Source: Alteromonas lipotrueae (GTDB lineage: Bacteria > Pseudomonadota > Gammaproteobacteria > Enterobacterales > Alteromonadaceae). Taken from it: DNA of 64,000 bases. Positions 1 through 8,834 of this stretch are shown here, piece after piece. The DNA lies in assembly GCF_019249215.1 (NCBI RefSeq), contig NZ_JAESDI010000005.1, positions 248,001 to 312,000 of the forward strand. The letters run 5' to 3'. The translations under genes were made by a program, and so were the position numbers. Under the pieces are notes generated by a model. That model searched no databases. It was not told the DNA's origin and saw only the letters and a list, made by a program, of their open reading frames with translations. The first letter of the stretch is position 1; each line of letters begins with the position of its first letter.

Positions 1-410
1 GAAGCCTGCCAAATGGCACGGCATCGGGTGTAAAACTTCCATGGGCTGGTGCACATAACATCGAAGGTGGTTTTAATGTCTTTAGTATTGTGCCTAACAA
101 CAATGGAACTTTACTGCCAAGACATACCTATGCACCGCTTAACAGCAATACCATTATGAGCGCAGAAGCAGAGGGCTATCATATAAATTATGGTAGCAGT
201 TGGATGATGGTCATTAACTTTACTGAAGACGGGCCAAAAGGAAGGGGACTTCTTTCATACTCTCAATCTAGGGCTTATGGCAGTGAACATTCAACTGATC
301 AAACTGAACTTTATTCGTCTCAACCCACGTTACGTGATTTGTATTTTACCGACGAAGAAATATCTGCAAATACAATCAGTACATTAACCCTATCGTCAGA
401 GGAAAATTAG
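1..410 (+). CDS. Penicillin acylase family protein, C-terminal fragment
   Basis: An open frame runs in from the left edge (phase starting at base 3) and ends at the stop at 408-410, so only about the last 135 residues are present. The end has the appearance of the beta-chain tail of the N-terminal-nucleophile penicillin/acyl-homoserine-lactone acylase family: a GSSWMMVINF segment, then a GRGLLSYSQS segment, then a DQTELYSSQPTLRDLYFTDE-type closing stretch. Enzymes of this family are periplasmic amidases matured by self-cleavage. The catalytic serine lies upstream of the window and cannot be checked, so the substrate (beta-lactam, AHL or other amide) is open. A strong terminator follows. Confidence 0.72.
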   Translation, partial: SLPNGTASGVKLPWAGAHNIEGGFNVFSIVPNNNGTLLPRHTYAPLNSNTIMSAEAEGYHINYGSSWMMVINFTEDGPKGRGLLSYSQSRAYGSEHSTDQTELYSSQPTLRDLYFTDEEISANTISTLTLSSEEN

Positions 411-482
411 ACTGCTATTATAGGCGCCATTATATAAAGTCGCCTTAATGTTAGTTCTAATTCGGACAATAAGGTCGTTATG

Positions 483-512
483 AAGGGTCTGAGAACAGAC
501 CCTTTTATTTTG
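483..512 (+). terminator. Rho-independent terminator after the acylase
   Basis: A perfect 9-bp stem (483-491 with 496-504) closes on an AGAA loop and runs into a T-rich tail at 503-512. It separates the acylase from sohB. Confidence 0.85.
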
Positions 513-527
513 TACTAGGAGATAGGT

Positions 528-1556
528 TTGGAGTTTTTGTACGAATACGGTTTATTTGTGGCTAAGGCCGTTACCTTGGTTATCGCGTTTATTATCGTGG
601 TATCGACCATCGTTGGCGTTGCAAGTAAGCAGAAACAAGGTAAAGGTCAGTTAGAAATAATCTCACTGTCAGAGCAACTAAAGGACATTACCCATTATGC
701 GAAGCAAGTGTTGCTCGACAAAGCAGCATTGAAGCAACTAGCTAAAAAGCAGAAGAAAGAAGATAAGGCCAAAAGCAAAAGTAAAAAAGCTAGCGATGAA
801 GAAGAAAAATCTCGGTTATTTGTGATTGATTTTAAAGGCTCTATGGATGCTAATGAGGTTGAGCACTTACGTGAAGAGATTACCGCTATTTTATGTGTAG
901 CCAACAAAAAAGATGAAGTACTTGTTCGCTTAGAAAGTGGCGGTGGCGTGGTACATGGTTACGGATTAGCGGCTTCCCAGTTACAACGCATCAAAGAAAA
1001 AGGCCTTACATTAACCATCGCGGTAGACAAAGTAGCGGCAAGTGGCGGTTACATGATGGCTTGTGTGGCAGATAAATTGTTAGCGTCTCAATTTGCGTAC
1101 ATTGGTTCAATTGGTGTGTTAGCGCAATTGCCAAACTTCAATAAATTATTGAAGAAGAACGATGTGGAATTTGAGCAACATACGGCAGGTGAATACAAGC
1201 GAACGCTTACCGTGTTTGGCGAAAATAATGACGAAGGACGTGCAAAATTTAAAGAAGAAATTGAAGAAATTCACACGTTGTTTAAAGACTTCGTTCATAG
1301 TCAGCGCCCTGAAATGAACATTGAGAAAGTGGCAACGGGTGAATATTGGCCTGGTGTTAAAGCAAAAGAACTAGGTTTGGTAGATGCGCTTTCAACCTCA
1401 GACGATTACATTTTATCGCACTTCCCAGAGCGCGAAATATTTAAGGTTAAGTACTCGTTGAAAAAGAATGTGGCAGAAAAACTAGGGCTGTCGGTTGCAG
1501 CTGTTGCAGAACGGGTAGTCATGCAGACTTGGAACAAAGCAAGGCACTGGTTTTAA
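528..1556 (+). CDS. sohB: SohB, inner-membrane S49 signal-peptide peptidase-like protease
   Basis: A 342-aa protein colinear with E. coli SohB. It has an N-terminal membrane anchor (about residues 10-32), a charged Lys/Ala-rich linker (about 65-95) and then the S49 peptidase domain. The nucleophile is Ser172 in the ASGGY motif and the general-base lysine is Lys224 in GEYKRTLT, the Ser-Lys dyad of this family. The start is TTG at 528, preceded by an AGGAGAT Shine-Dalgarno sequence. It matches the known SohB N-terminus (EYGLF.AK), and no ATG lies nearby. The catalytic domain is expected to face the periplasm, where it would degrade cleaved signal peptides or misfolded membrane proteins. It is a single gene between two terminators. 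Confidence 0.93.
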   Translation: MEFLYEYGLFVAKAVTLVIAFIIVVSTIVGVASKQKQGKGQLEIISLSEQLKDITHYAKQVLLDKAALKQLAKKQKKEDKAKSKSKKASDEEEKSRLFVIDFKGSMDANEVEHLREEITAILCVANKKDEVLVRLESGGGVVHGYGLAASQLQRIKEKGLTLTIAVDKVAASGGYMMACVADKLLASQFAYIGSIGVLAQLPNFNKLLKKNDVEFEQHTAGEYKRTLTVFGENNDEGRAKFKEEIEEIHTLFKDFVHSQRPEMNIEKVATGEYWPGVKAKELGLVDALSTSDDYILSHFPEREIFKVKYSLKKNVAEKLGLSVAAVAERVVMQTWNKARHWF

Positions 1557-1578
1557 TAATAATTAATATAAAATAATA

Positions 1579-1616
1579 GGTTACAGCATTCTCTTGTGGT
1601 TATGTGTAACCTTTTT
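1579..1616 (+). terminator. Probable terminator of sohB
   Basis: GGTTACA (1579-1585) pairs with TGTAACC (1605-1611) over a 19-nt loop, followed directly by five T. A second, unrelated 8-bp inverted repeat (1619-1626 with 1645-1652) lies just downstream, ahead of the TetR gene, and could be part of that gene's control region. Confidence 0.5.
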
Positions 1617-1685
1617 GCCCCGTTCCGAGTCGTTTTTACATGAAGGAACGGGCGTGATGAGACTTAGGTTAAAGAAAAATAAAAA

Positions 1686-2324
1686 ATGGCGAAGCAAACT
1701 AAAGCTGATATTTTAGATGCTGCTGAACTGCTCTTTTCAGAGCAAGGGTTCACGCAGACATCGATGCGCGAGATTACGACTCGAGCCGAGGTTAATCTAG
1801 CGTCAGTCAATTATCACTTTGGTAGTAAGAAGAACCTTATTCAGGCAGTGCTAAAAAGGTATTTCGATGTTTTGATGCCTGAAGTGAATACCTGCCTTGC
1901 CAACAATAAAGTATCTTCCGGTAGCGAAGGTGTTGCTACCTTATTGTATGCACTTATTCCTCCTATGTTGAAACTCAATGTGCTAAGACCGTCGGGCACA
2001 GCCATTTTTGTTCAGCTATTGGGTCGAGGGTATAACGAAACCCAAGGTCATTTGCGCCGTTTCATTATGAACGATTATGGCGAAACAATTAGAGCCTTAG
2101 TTGACGCTATTCAACAGTGCTTACCCGACCTACCTGAAGAAGCGCTTTTCTGGCGCTTGCACTTTGCAATGGGTAGTTTTGTCTTCTCAATGGCTTCAAG
2201 TCGAGCGTTGACAGAAATCGCTGAGTCAGATTTTCACAAGCATGTGAATATTGAAGAGGTGATCAGTCACCTAGTACCGTTTGTAGCACAAGGTGTTGCT
2301 GGTAACATCTCACAAAATAACTAA
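1686..2324 (+). CDS. TetR/AcrR family transcriptional regulator, PsrA-like
   Basis: A 212-aa protein with an N-terminal TetR helix-turn-helix (about residues 6-52). The recognition segment VNLASVNYHFGSKKNLIQAV closely follows the PsrA/YcdC-like branch. The C-terminal domain (about 80-205) is helical and hydrophobic, suited to binding a ligand such as an acyl-CoA. PsrA-type regulators control fatty-acid degradation in gammaproteobacteria, but only the general look of the HTH supports that assignment here. No target gene is adjacent: sohB ends upstream behind a terminator and a GFA protein follows after 78 bp. The start ATG at 1686 follows an A-rich stretch with no strong Shine-Dalgarno sequence. 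Confidence 0.8.
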   Translation: MAKQTKADILDAAELLFSEQGFTQTSMREITTRAEVNLASVNYHFGSKKNLIQAVLKRYFDVLMPEVNTCLANNKVSSGSEGVATLLYALIPPMLKLNVLRPSGTAIFVQLLGRGYNETQGHLRRFIMNDYGETIRALVDAIQQCLPDLPEEALFWRLHFAMGSFVFSMASSRALTEIAESDFHKHVNIEEVISHLVPFVAQGVAGNISQNN

Positions 2325-2402
2325 AAAATGGGGTCAGAGTGTCAAGTTACCGAGGTTGGATAACATGCATTCTAGATGGGGATTAAGTAAAAGGAAGTAT
2401 AT

Positions 2403-2816
2403 ATGTATTACGGAACCTGTCTGTGCGGCGAAATAAGCGTCGAGATTTTAGGCTCGATAGATGGCATCATTCATTGTCATTGCTCACTTTGTAGAAAGAA
2501 TAGTGGTACTGCCTATGCCACCAATGGCTTTATCAATGCTAACGAATTCCGCCTAATAGACCCACAGAAGAAACTTGCTACTTACGAATTTAAACCAGGT
2601 AAAAATAGACATTTTTGCTCTACCTGTGCATCGCCCATTTATAGTTCAAATGCAGCTAATCCTGAAAAACTGAGAATTCGGCTTGGTATTGTAGATTCAG
2701 ATATTTCAGAAAGACCCATCTCTCACAACTTTGTTACGTCAAAAGCAAACTGGGACAACTTAGATGCTGCGCTGCCAAGATATGATACGTTTGAACCTGC
2801 TAGACAAAGTCGGTAA
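2403..2816 (+). CDS. GFA family (glutathione-dependent formaldehyde-activating enzyme-like) zinc protein
   Basis: A 137-aa protein with the beta-tent fold cysteine pattern of the GFA/CENP-V family: CLCGEI near residue 7, HCHCSLCR around 25-33 and FCSTC around 71-75. Together these give the seven or so cysteines that bind zinc. The best-known member binds glutathione and formaldehyde, but most bacterial copies have no proven substrate, so function is open. The gene stands alone, with ATG 2403 behind AAGGAAGTATAT. It follows a short repeat-like motif at 2326-2351. Confidence 0.85.
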   Translation: MYYGTCLCGEISVEILGSIDGIIHCHCSLCRKNSGTAYATNGFINANEFRLIDPQKKLATYEFKPGKNRHFCSTCASPIYSSNAANPEKLRIRLGIVDSDISERPISHNFVTSKANWDNLDAALPRYDTFEPARQSR

Positions 2817-2926
2817 ATTGAACTCAACTAATGAGACGCTGTTGGTTCATCTCCTGTAAGAAAATTGCAAAAGTATTATTAGCCTCATCAATGAGTGTAG
2901 ATCTACATTAAAATTGGATGTTTATA

Positions 2927-3310
2927 ATGGATTCATTGGAATTAGAAGAAAAACCGGAACTAGATTCAGCCCAACAGAATAAAATCAAAAATGAGACCCT
3001 TACCACAGAATTACATTTTGAATTACTAAAACAATATGCGTGGTTATCTTCCGCTGCTATTGGTGCAATCGTCGTTCTTGTTCAATTGAAAGCCATAGAA
3101 GCAGATAAAGATCTTTATGTATCCCTCGGTTTTTTCGTGGCTTCCATTATTTTGTCGATTACGGGGCAGGATCATATAATTGATTCATTACTCAAAGGTA
3201 AACAAATATACGATGCTTCAAAGGTTTTGAAGTTCATTAGAACAATTTCTATGATGTGCTTTGGTATAGGTGTAGGTTATCTGGCAGCAAACGTATTAAA
3301 ATTCTGGTAA
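2927..3310 (+). CDS. Small predicted membrane protein of unknown function
   Basis: A protein of about 127 aa with a hydrophilic, acidic N-terminus (about 35 residues), then three hydrophobic segments around WLSSAAIGAIVVLVQL, LYVSLGFFVASIILSI and MCFGIGVGYLAANVL. It looks like a small integral inner-membrane protein. I do not recognise the family. The start at 2927 is preferred over the ATG at 2918 because GGA at 2916-2918 gives sensible spacing. Neighbours give no clue: a GFA protein lies upstream and a serine hydrolase downstream, both on the same strand but separated by more than 100 bp. Confidence 0.55.
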   Translation: MDSLELEEKPELDSAQQNKIKNETLTTELHFELLKQYAWLSSAAIGAIVVLVQLKAIEADKDLYVSLGFFVASIILSITGQDHIIDSLLKGKQIYDASKVLKFIRTISMMCFGIGVGYLAANVLKFW

Positions 3311-3410
3311 CTACGTCCTTTACCTTCATCGTGAATCAACCGCTACTTTCATTTTAAAACGGCATAGCCGAAGTTATTTTTAATTTTGGCTATGAGAAGG
3401 GAAACCCTTT

Positions 3411-4502
3411 GTGAATACTGAATACGCGTTTGGGTATATATGCCGTAAATTTACTATTTCAACACTATTCATTTTTTCAGTAAATGCTATTTCCGCCGAA
3501 CAAGGCGGTCATAAGGAACTGACTCAGTACTTGGATGAAGTTCGAGGTGAGTTTACTATTCCCGCAATGGCAGTAGCTATCATTACTGCCGGCAAAGTCA
3601 GTTATATTGAAGGTTTCGGCTACCTAGATGAGAAGTTAACCAAGCCCACAACGGATAAAACGCTATTCAGGGCTGCGTCAATTTCTAAACTTTTCACTGC
3701 GCAAGCCATAATGAAATTAGTAGAGCGAAGAAAATTAAGCCTCGATGACGAAGTGGGTTTATACATACCACAGCTTGAAAAGTCTCAAATCACTATAAAG
3801 CAATTACTCACCCATTCTTCAGGCTTAACGGACGTTATTAGGCCTGCGAGTGCTAAACAAGGTAGATCGCTGAAGCGTTATTTAGAATTGGTGGGAGGCG
3901 CTGTCCCCGAAGAGTCTGAAAGTCACAGCTTTGTGTATAGTGACACTAATTATAATCTGTTGGGTGAGATCATTCTCTCAGTTAGTGGTCAGCGCTATGA
4001 CGCTTTCATCTATGACAATATTTTTAAGCCAGCAAAAATCAGAAAAAGTCATTTTTATGATGGCTCAGATGAAAATTTAGCTGAAACGCATCCAACCTAC
4101 AGGGGAAAGTTAATAGACAAGCTTGAGCAGCGACCCTATGACTTAGCTTTTAACCCCAGTGAAGGCCTCATTGCTAACGTATACGATTTAAGCCAATGGC
4201 TTACGCTCACGCTTAACAACAATCCTGTCATTTTAGATAATCATTCCTTCGATGCGATGTTAGTGCCACAAGTAAAAACCACGTGGGGTGAAATATACAT
4301 GGCACTAGGTTGGCAGGTTTATGAGAATGAATATGGGAAAGTCGCTAGGCATCCAGGTAGTATTCGTGGGTACAAATCGCTAGTGCTTACATATCCAGAC
4401 AGTAAAAACGCAATAATTATACTGAGTAACTCAAGTGATACACCGCGCTGGGAAATTGCAAAGTCCATTACGGATATTTTAAATAAGAACGGTGAGTGGT
4501 AG
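3411..4502 (+). CDS. Serine hydrolase, class C beta-lactamase/penicillin-binding-like family
   Basis: A 363-aa protein with an N-terminal signal peptide (hydrophobic stretch about 15-28, likely cut after ISA). The PF00144-type domain follows, with the SxxK nucleophile motif Ser90-Ile-Ser-Lys93, a HSSGL motif, a YSD tyrosine motif at Tyr176 (where AmpC has YAN) and a late HPGSIRG motif in the KTG position. It should act in the periplasm as an esterase, D,D-peptidase or peptidase. True cephalosporinase activity is not implied. The start is GTG at 3411, preceded by AGAAGGGAAA. It is a single gene with no partner. Confidence 0.85.
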   Translation: MNTEYAFGYICRKFTISTLFIFSVNAISAEQGGHKELTQYLDEVRGEFTIPAMAVAIITAGKVSYIEGFGYLDEKLTKPTTDKTLFRAASISKLFTAQAIMKLVERRKLSLDDEVGLYIPQLEKSQITIKQLLTHSSGLTDVIRPASAKQGRSLKRYLELVGGAVPEESESHSFVYSDTNYNLLGEIILSVSGQRYDAFIYDNIFKPAKIRKSHFYDGSDENLAETHPTYRGKLIDKLEQRPYDLAFNPSEGLIANVYDLSQWLTLTLNNNPVILDNHSFDAMLVPQVKTTWGEIYMALGWQVYENEYGKVARHPGSIRGYKSLVLTYPDSKNAIIILSNSSDTPRWEIAKSITDILNKNGEW

Positions 4503-4571
4503 CTGGCGTGTGTAAAAAGAAAGGACGGCAGTAGTCGTTCAAAATTAGTATAATGCTTAACAATTCTATAG

Positions 4572-4591
4572 GTTCAACATGATTGTTGAAC
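4572..4591. repeat. Short inverted repeat upstream of ybgI
   Basis: GTTCAAC (4572-4578) is repeated in inverse as GTTGAAC (4585-4591) with a 6-nt spacer, 29 bp before the ybgI start. It could be an operator or part of the leader. There is no T-run, so it is not a standard terminator. Confidence 0.35.
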
Positions 4592-4620
4592 TGATTGTAT
4601 AACAGTTAACCGGAGTGTTT

Positions 4621-5382
4621 GTGTCAGTAAGTAACCTTGAACTTAAACGCTATCTAGATGGCACACTTAGAGCCCATGAGATTAGCGACTATTGCCCTAA
4701 TGGTCTGCAAGTTGAAGGCAAGCCAGAAATTCAACGTGTAGTAACAGGGGTTACGGCCTCACAAGCCTTGATTGATGCCGCCATTGCAGAAAATGCCGAT
4801 GCCATCGTGGTGCATCATGGCTATTTTTGGAAAGGCGAGTCGCAAGCAATTACCGGCATGAAGAAAAAGCGCATTCAGGCATTACTTGAACACGATATTA
4901 ATTTATACGCATACCATCTACCGTTAGATGTTCACCCCGAGTTTGGGAATAACCGACAGCTTGCGACACTGCTTAATATTGACAATGTGCAAGCCCTAAG
5001 CGGCGTAAAACCTACGGGTGTGGTTATGCAAGGGGAGTTCGAAAGCCCAATGTCTCAGCATGACCTACAGCAGCTATTAGCTGATAAGTTAGGACGAGCT
5101 GTATTAGCGGAAGGTGATGATAATAAAGCTATTAAAACCGTTGCCTGGTGTACAGGCGGCGGTCAAGGCTTTATCGAACAAGCTGTTGCGGCAGGGGTAG
5201 ATGCGTTTATTACCGGTGAAGTGTCTGAACAAACTATTCATACGGCGCGTGAAATGGGTATTAGCTTTTTTGCGGCGGGTCATCATGCCACTGAACGCTA
5301 CGGCGTGAAGGCATTAGGTGAGCACATTCAAATCGAGTTTAACCTCGACGTATCTTTTATCGATATTCCAAATCCAGCATGA
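4621..5382 (+). CDS. ybgI: YbgI/Nif3 family dinuclear metal-binding protein
   Basis: A protein of about 253 aa, nearly colinear with E. coli YbgI. It has the N-terminal ISDYCPNGLQVEG motif, His65-His66 in VVHHGYFWKG, a HPEFGNN motif, GEVSEQTIH and the C-terminal GHHATERYG, whose histidine and glutamate complete the two-metal site. The family forms hexameric toroids and has been linked to GTP cyclohydrolase I-like chemistry, without settled function. The GTG at 4621 is chosen over the GTG at 4615 because CGGAG ends at 4614, giving a 6-nt spacing. The gene overlaps cmoM by ATGA. Confidence 0.9.
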   Translation: MSVSNLELKRYLDGTLRAHEISDYCPNGLQVEGKPEIQRVVTGVTASQALIDAAIAENADAIVVHHGYFWKGESQAITGMKKKRIQALLEHDINLYAYHLPLDVHPEFGNNRQLATLLNIDNVQALSGVKPTGVVMQGEFESPMSQHDLQQLLADKLGRAVLAEGDDNKAIKTVAWCTGGGQGFIEQAVAAGVDAFITGEVSEQTIHTAREMGISFFAAGHHATERYGVKALGEHIQIEFNLDVSFIDIPNPA

Positions 5383-6140
5383 CACAAAAATTAGATCATA
5401 TTTTTGACGGTATAGCCGCAAAGTTTGCCGATAACATCTATGGCACTACAAAAGGCAAACTTAGGCAAATTATGCTTTGTGAAGCCTTAGCCCCTTTCGT
5501 TGAAGTAACAGAAAGTGCACTGCCTAAAAAGGTGCTAGAAGTGGGCGGCGGCACAGGTGTGATGGCCGCTCACTTGGCATCGTTTGGGCATAGTGTGTTC
5601 CTAACTGATGGGTCAGAAGATGTATTGGTTCATGCCAAAGACAATTTAAAAACGTTTCCAAACGTGAATATTCAACATCAATATTTGTTAGATATTCAAA
5701 ATATGGAACACTATGACCTTGTAGTTTGCCACGCTGTTTTGGAATGGTTGAATGAGCCCTACCAAGCTATTCAGTTTTTATACGACAACATGCGTGAAGG
5801 AGCAATATTAAGCCTGAGCTTTTTTAACCGTGATGCAAACTTAATGACCAACGCTATTTATGGTAATTTTGATTACATTGCGCAAGGTATGAAAGTCAGG
5901 AACCAAGTTCGCCTTAACCCTAAAAATCCGTTACCGGCTAAACAAGCCAGCGATTTTTGTGAGTCTATTGGTTTTAAGGTAAAAGCGAAAACCGGCATAC
6001 GATGTTTTCATGATTACTTGAAGAACCCAGAACATCAAACCACCCAGTTTGAAGGGTTGTTAAGCTTAGAACGAACCTACAACCAAACAGAGCCGTTTAT
6101 GTGGCTAGGTAAGTATTTTCATCTTGTCTTGGAAAAGTAG
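5379..6140 (+). CDS. cmoM: CmoM, tRNA 5-carboxymethoxyuridine methyltransferase
   Basis: A 253-aa class I SAM methyltransferase. The N-terminal signature FDGIAAKFADNIYGTTKG, the SAM motif VLEVGGGTGVMA, the VVCHAVLEWL segment and the C-terminal TGIRCFHDYL motif all match E. coli CmoM (SmtA). CmoM methylates cmo5U34 to mcmo5U34 in tRNA and so widens wobble decoding. It shares a 4-bp ATGA overlap with ybgI, so the two are translationally coupled. Confidence 0.9.
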   Translation: MTQKLDHIFDGIAAKFADNIYGTTKGKLRQIMLCEALAPFVEVTESALPKKVLEVGGGTGVMAAHLASFGHSVFLTDGSEDVLVHAKDNLKTFPNVNIQHQYLLDIQNMEHYDLVVCHAVLEWLNEPYQAIQFLYDNMREGAILSLSFFNRDANLMTNAIYGNFDYIAQGMKVRNQVRLNPKNPLPAKQASDFCESIGFKVKAKTGIRCFHDYLKNPEHQTTQFEGLLSLERTYNQTEPFMWLGKYFHLVLEK

Positions 6141-6196
6141 CGAAATGGCTACTTTCCTACTATTTCCTTTAAGCTATTCTCATTACCTTAAGCCCG

Positions 6197-7264
6197 TTAA
6201 CTTATGTGCTTAACCATATTGTCTTGAACGTTTCGTCGTGTGTCACCGGCGATAAAACACAAGTTATCTAGGGTTATGGCGGCAATCTCACTCAAAGCTT
6301 CTTTAGTGAAAAAGCCTTGATGCCCGGTTACCAATACATTGGGAAACGTTAGTAAACGCTGAAACACGTCATCTTGAATAATGTCTTGAGAATGGTCGCT
6401 AAAAAATAGCTCTGACTCTCGCTCATACACATCCAAACCTACATAACCCAAATGCCCATTTTTTAGCGCATTGATTACCGACTTATCATCAATTAATCCT
6501 CCCCGTGATGTGTTTATAAGCATGGCGCCTTTGGGCATTAGGGCAATACTCGCTTCATTGATAAGGTGATAGCTTTGCTCGGTAAGTGGGCAGTGAAGGG
6601 TAACAATGTGGCTTTGGCTAAAAAGCGATTCTAGTGACGTATAAACTACGCCTTCTTGTTTGAGTTGCTTATTGGGGTAGGGATCGTAGCATAAGATATT
6701 GCAACCAAAACCTTTTAAAATCCGAATAACCGCTTGGCCAATGCGTCCTGTACCTATCACACCTACTGTTTTATTGTGTAGAGTAAAACCCAGTAAACCG
6801 CCCAATTCAAAGTTGCCTTCTTTTACTCTGTTATAGGCTTTGTGTGTTTTGCGATTTAACGTAAGAATGAGTGCTAGCGTGTGCTCTGCCACCGTTTCAG
6901 GGCTGTAGGCGGGCACTCTCGACACACTGATGCTCAATTCATTTGCGGTGGCGATGTCGACATTGTTAAAGCCAGCACAGCGTAACGCAATATGTTTAAT
7001 ACCAGCCTCATGCAAGATATATAAAGTTTTCGCATTAAGTTCATCATTGACGAAAACACAGACACCATCGTAGCCTTGACACAGCAAGGCAGTCTCAGCG
7101 GTGAGTTGATGAGGGAAATAAGTAAAAGAAATAGGGGAGAAAGTAGGGGGAAGGCCGTCTTCTCGTTCAGTCCCTTCTAGGCTCAAGGCTTTTTCTAAGC
7201 TTGTGGCTGCTGCCTTAAAAACAATTTCTTCATAAGGTTTGGCGCTAAAAAAGGCGACTTTCAT
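6197..7264 (-). CDS. ldhA: D-2-hydroxyacid dehydrogenase (D-lactate dehydrogenase LdhA-like)
   Basis: A protein of about 355 aa of the NAD-dependent D-isomer 2-hydroxyacid dehydrogenase family. It has the Rossmann motif VIGTGRIGQAV, the catalytic arginine in NTSRGGLID, the glutamate in LDVYERESELF and the histidine in VTGHQGFF. Fermentative LdhA reduces pyruvate to D-lactate. The start is placed at 7264 (MKVAFFSAKPY), as GGGAG lies about 9 nt upstream and the seven extra residues from 7285 have no support. The glutathione peroxidase gene lies 35 bp upstream on the same strand and may be cotranscribed. Confidence 0.85.
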   Translation of the reverse strand: MKVAFFSAKPYEEIVFKAAATSLEKALSLEGTEREDGLPPTFSPISFTYFPHQLTAETALLCQGYDGVCVFVNDELNAKTLYILHEAGIKHIALRCAGFNNVDIATANELSISVSRVPAYSPETVAEHTLALILTLNRKTHKAYNRVKEGNFELGGLLGFTLHNKTVGVIGTGRIGQAVIRILKGFGCNILCYDPYPNKQLKQEGVVYTSLESLFSQSHIVTLHCPLTEQSYHLINEASIALMPKGAMLINTSRGGLIDDKSVINALKNGHLGYVGLDVYERESELFFSDHSQDIIQDDVFQRLLTFPNVLVTGHQGFFTKEALSEIAAITLDNLCFIAGDTRRNVQDNMVKHIS

Positions 7265-7299
7265 TACAATGCACTCCCTATCCAAAAAACGATAAAAAT

Positions 7300-7782
7300 T
7301 TAGGCTTTTAACAGTCCACTAATATCGCTACTTATTTCACTCGGCTTCGTGGTTGGGGCATACCGCTTAACCACGTTTCCATTCCCATCGACTAGAAATT
7401 TAGTGAAATTCCACTTTATGCGTTTTGACCCTAGTAAGCCAGGTGCTTGTGATTTTAATTCAACGTAGAGCGGATGGGTTTGAGAGCCGTTAACTTCCGT
7501 TTTTTTAAATAATGGGAAAGAAACGCCAAAGTTCAGGCTACAAAATTGCGCAATGTCATCATCAGACCCCGGCTCTTGGTGGCCAAATTGATCGCATGGG
7601 AACGCCAATATTTCGAAGCCTTTCGCGCTATATTCATTATAAAGTTTTTCCAATCCTTCATATTGATTAGTAAAGCCACATTTACTGGCGGTATTGACGA
7701 TAAGTAACACTTTGCCTTTGAAGTCTGACATGGCAATAGCTTCGCCGTTATTTTTAATCACTTGGTGACTGTATATGCTCAT
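7300..7782 (-). CDS. Glutathione peroxidase family thiol peroxidase
   Basis: A 160-aa protein of the GPx family in its cysteine (non-selenium) form. The catalytic tetrad is visible: Cys35 in NTASKCGFTNQ, Gln69 in GHQEPGSD, and Trp124-Asn125 in KWNFTKF. Bacterial members without selenium usually take electrons from thioredoxin and remove organic or hydrogen peroxides in the cytoplasm. There is no signal peptide. It lies upstream of the ldhA-like gene and divergent from the gene at 7879, with a 96-bp shared promoter region. Confidence 0.9.
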   Translation of the reverse strand: MSIYSHQVIKNNGEAIAMSDFKGKVLLIVNTASKCGFTNQYEGLEKLYNEYSAKGFEILAFPCDQFGHQEPGSDDDIAQFCSLNFGVSFPLFKKTEVNGSQTHPLYVELKSQAPGLLGSKRIKWNFTKFLVDGNGNVVKRYAPTTKPSEISSDISGLLKA

Positions 7783-7878
7783 AGCGCTTCTCTTTATTTT
7801 AGTTATTGATGTGTTTTAGTAATCAGAAAGTTTGTTACACTTCGCTTCAGTATAATCAGTTATGAAGAGAGTTACACC

Positions 7879-8790
7879 ATGCCAAATAATACAATTACAA
7901 CGTCTTCAACTGCAGGTTCACTTATCGATAACGCTTCGATTAACGTCAGTTTTCTAGGGCTCGGTGTGATGGGCTATCCCATGGCGGGGCATCTGGCAAA
8001 ATCAGGCTTCAATGTTACTGTGTATAATCGTACAAAAGCGAAATCCGAAAAGTGGGTAAAAGAGTGTCAAGGCACCCTTGCCCTAACCCCAGCAGAAGCC
8101 GCAAAAGATGCTGATATAGTGTTGATGTGCGTAGGTAACGACAATGATGTTAAAGACGTTGCAAGCCAAGCCCTAGGTACGATGGGGCCGGGTACATTGC
8201 TGATAGATCACACTACCGCGTCGGCAGAAGTAGCGCGTGAAATGTTTTCGCTATGTCAAAAGCAGTCCATCGCATTTTTAGATGCGCCAGTGTCAGGTGG
8301 CCAGGCCGGTGCTGAAAATGGTTTACTCACAGTCATGGTGGGGGGGGAACAAAAGGCTTATGACCGTGCTGAAGCTGTATTTTCTGCCTATGCTAAACAC
8401 AGTCAATTGTTAGGTGAAAGTGGAAGTGGTCAGTTAGCAAAAATGATGAATCAAATTTGCATTGCCGGCATTGTTCAAGGGCTAGCAGAGGCGCTTCATT
8501 TTGGTCAAAAAGCAGGGTTAGACTGTAATGCAGTCATCGATGTTATCAGTAAGGGGGCTGCGCAATCTTGGCAAATGGAAAATCGTGCGGCTACTATGCT
8601 CGAAAACCATTATGACTATGGTTTTGCGGTTGATTGGATGCGAAAAGATTTATCTATTGCCCTTGATGAGGCGCGTCGAAATGGCTCGACATTAGCGCTA
8701 ACGGCCCTGGTCGACCAATATTATGGTGACGTTCAAAAAATGGGTGGCCATCGCTGGGATACATCCAGCCTACTAATGCGGTTGAAATAA
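7879..8790 (+). CDS. 3-hydroxyisobutyrate dehydrogenase family NAD(P)-dependent oxidoreductase
   Basis: A 303-aa beta-hydroxyacid dehydrogenase. After about 20 unconserved residues comes the Rossmann motif FLGLGVMGYPMAGHL, then the substrate motif DAPVSGGQAGAENG and the catalytic lysine in GQLAKMMNQ. Family members oxidise 3-hydroxyisobutyrate, tartronate semialdehyde or 4-hydroxybutyrate. Valine-pathway genes lie 2-5 kb downstream (10793 and 11994) but in a separate transcription unit, so a role as MmsB is possible yet unproven. A related class, glyoxylate/succinic semialdehyde reductases, is an alternative. Confidence 0.82.
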   Translation: MPNNTITTSSTAGSLIDNASINVSFLGLGVMGYPMAGHLAKSGFNVTVYNRTKAKSEKWVKECQGTLALTPAEAAKDADIVLMCVGNDNDVKDVASQALGTMGPGTLLIDHTTASAEVAREMFSLCQKQSIAFLDAPVSGGQAGAENGLLTVMVGGEQKAYDRAEAVFSAYAKHSQLLGESGSGQLAKMMNQICIAGIVQGLAEALHFGQKAGLDCNAVIDVISKGAAQSWQMENRAATMLENHYDYGFAVDWMRKDLSIALDEARRNGSTLALTALVDQYYGDVQKMGGHRWDTSSLLMRLK

Positions 8791-8834
8791 CATACCATTA
8801 GTATGAGCACACTCGGTCAGTTTATACCTAACGT

